The notes under the pieces are model-generated. The model did no database searches, was not told where the DNA came from, and saw only the letters and a list, made by a program, of their open reading frames with translations. A program made the translations under genes and the position numbers. From Candidatus Cloacimonadota bacterium (lineage in GTDB: Bacteria; Cloacimonadota; Cloacimonadia; Cloacimonadales; Cloacimonadaceae): a DNA stretch of 64,000 nt. Where the stretch lies: contig JALOBT010000008.1 in NCBI GenBank assembly GCA_023228125.1, forward strand, positions 1-64,000, in the 5' to 3' direction. How positions within the stretch are numbered: position 1 is the stretch's first letter; every line of letters starts with the position of its first letter. This document shows, piece after piece, positions 63,478 to 64,000 of the stretch.

Positions 63478-64000
63478 ATGACAAAGAGAAGAATTCTTGT
63501 ACTGCTGCTCATCGTTACAGCAGCCTTGTTGTGTGCTCAGGCAATCCCATACCCTGTAGATTCCCCAGAGTACAACGATTTTAAACAGAGCTTAATTGGG
63601 AGTCCGGCAGCAGAGCCCGAGGGAATCTCGCGCCAGAGCCAAAGCCAGTGGCAAAATCTGGAATATGCTAAAGAGAGCCGGAATGGTCTGTTAATTCCGC
63701 TGGATGATGAATTTATCCTGGCTATGGCTGGAAATGACGATAGCTCCTCATCTGTGATCGGCTTGCCTTTTGTCTTTGATTTCTATGGTAGCCTGCAAAG
63801 CCAGTTTTACATCAATAACAACGGTAATGTGTCCTTTGGCAATCGCTACGGCACCTATAGCTCTTCTGGATTTCCTTTGAATGGATATCCCATGCTGGCC
63901 GCTTTTTGGGCAGATGTGCATACCAGCTCAGCCGCGGGTGGTGATGTCTATTACAAGCTGGAAGAGCACCGCGTCACGGTGATCTGGAACGCGGTAGGTT
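63478..64000 (+). CDS. Secreted protein with nidogen-like domain, 3' end outside window
   Basis: 174 codons are visible from ATG 63478 (TAGGAGAA upstream), open to the window edge. Signal peptide MTKRRILVLLLIVTAALLCAQ (about 1-21). From about residue 95 the translation reads GLPFVFDFYGS, INNNGNVSFGNRYG, YPMLAAFWADVHTS, GGDVYYKL and HRVTVIWNAVG, the order of blocks seen at the start of a NIDO (nidogen) domain. Such domains occur in large bacterial surface proteins of this group. It is translationally close to the FN3 protein upstream (1-bp gap). The remainder cannot be judged. Confidence 0.8.
   Translation, partial: MTKRRILVLLLIVTAALLCAQAIPYPVDSPEYNDFKQSLIGSPAAEPEGISRQSQSQWQNLEYAKESRNGLLIPLDDEFILAMAGNDDSSSSVIGLPFVFDFYGSLQSQFYINNNGNVSFGNRYGTYSSSGFPLNGYPMLAAFWADVHTSSAAGGDVYYKLEEHRVTVIWNAVG

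Noticed and set aside
1..64000. tRNA or rRNA genes in the intergenic regions
   Set aside because: I found no cloverleaf with a TTCGAAT-type T-loop in proper context and no rRNA-like stretches; AATCC-ending hairpins near 31400 and 62730 are too short to be tRNAs.

Overview
The window looks like chromosomal DNA of an anaerobic, amino-acid-fermenting bacterium of the FCB superphylum, most likely a Cloacimonadota (WWE1) relative. This is an inference. It rests on FlgD-like/type IX-style C-terminal sorting domains (PNPFNPxTTI...GVYFYK) on secreted proteins, a gld-like ABC module, gingipain-type and M14 secreted peptidases, very large FN3/GLUG/LRR surface proteins, an energy-converting hydrogenase-related complex, Kbl and acetate kinase. 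I saw no tRNA, rRNA or CRISPR array.

Layout. Positions 1-26275 are transcribed leftwards, and nearly everything from 27879 on is transcribed rightwards. (1) 1-3471: a Hyf/Ehr-like membrane complex (antiporter-like subunit, ferredoxin-small-subunit fusion, 30/49-kDa-type large subunit that has lost its NiFe ligands, and a 57-aa membrane peptide) behind a recognisable promoter. (2) 4345-8297: an acylation module (SGNH protein, MBOAT acyltransferase, acyl carrier protein) next to kbl. (3) 8301-19001: a long leftward run of secreted cyclophilin, TrmFO, DUF4340/GldG/ABC permease/ATPase, HlyD-type adaptor, lipoprotein, RlmD and HtpX. (4) 19441-26275: a 1680-aa multidomain surface protein and an unrecognised membrane-anchored protein. 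(5) 26276-27878: the divergence point, carrying a gene-less mobile-looking element. (6) 27879-37196: LepA, an Omp85-type barrel protein, a small lipoprotein, AckA, a membrane protein with a predicted HTH tail, a second barrel protein, a small anchored protein and TsaE. (7) 37407-44197: a secreted C25 plus M14 peptidase pair. (8) 44715-48420: a SNF2-family helicase and a small anchored protein. (9) 49535 to the end: secreted proteins, including a 3826-aa protein with four LRR cassettes, two GLUG regions and an FGE-like C-terminus.

The most unusual content is non-coding. Two inverted copies (26365-27696 and 48565-49437) of an element have GAGACTGTTCA-type terminal inverted repeats; the first copy is flanked by an 8-bp direct repeat. 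Inside each lies a long palindrome, which also occurs alone at 3898-3954, and its arms change in a compensatory way between copies. Several other intergenic regions carry runs of short hairpins, the clearest being six back-to-back perfect hairpins at 62650-62780.
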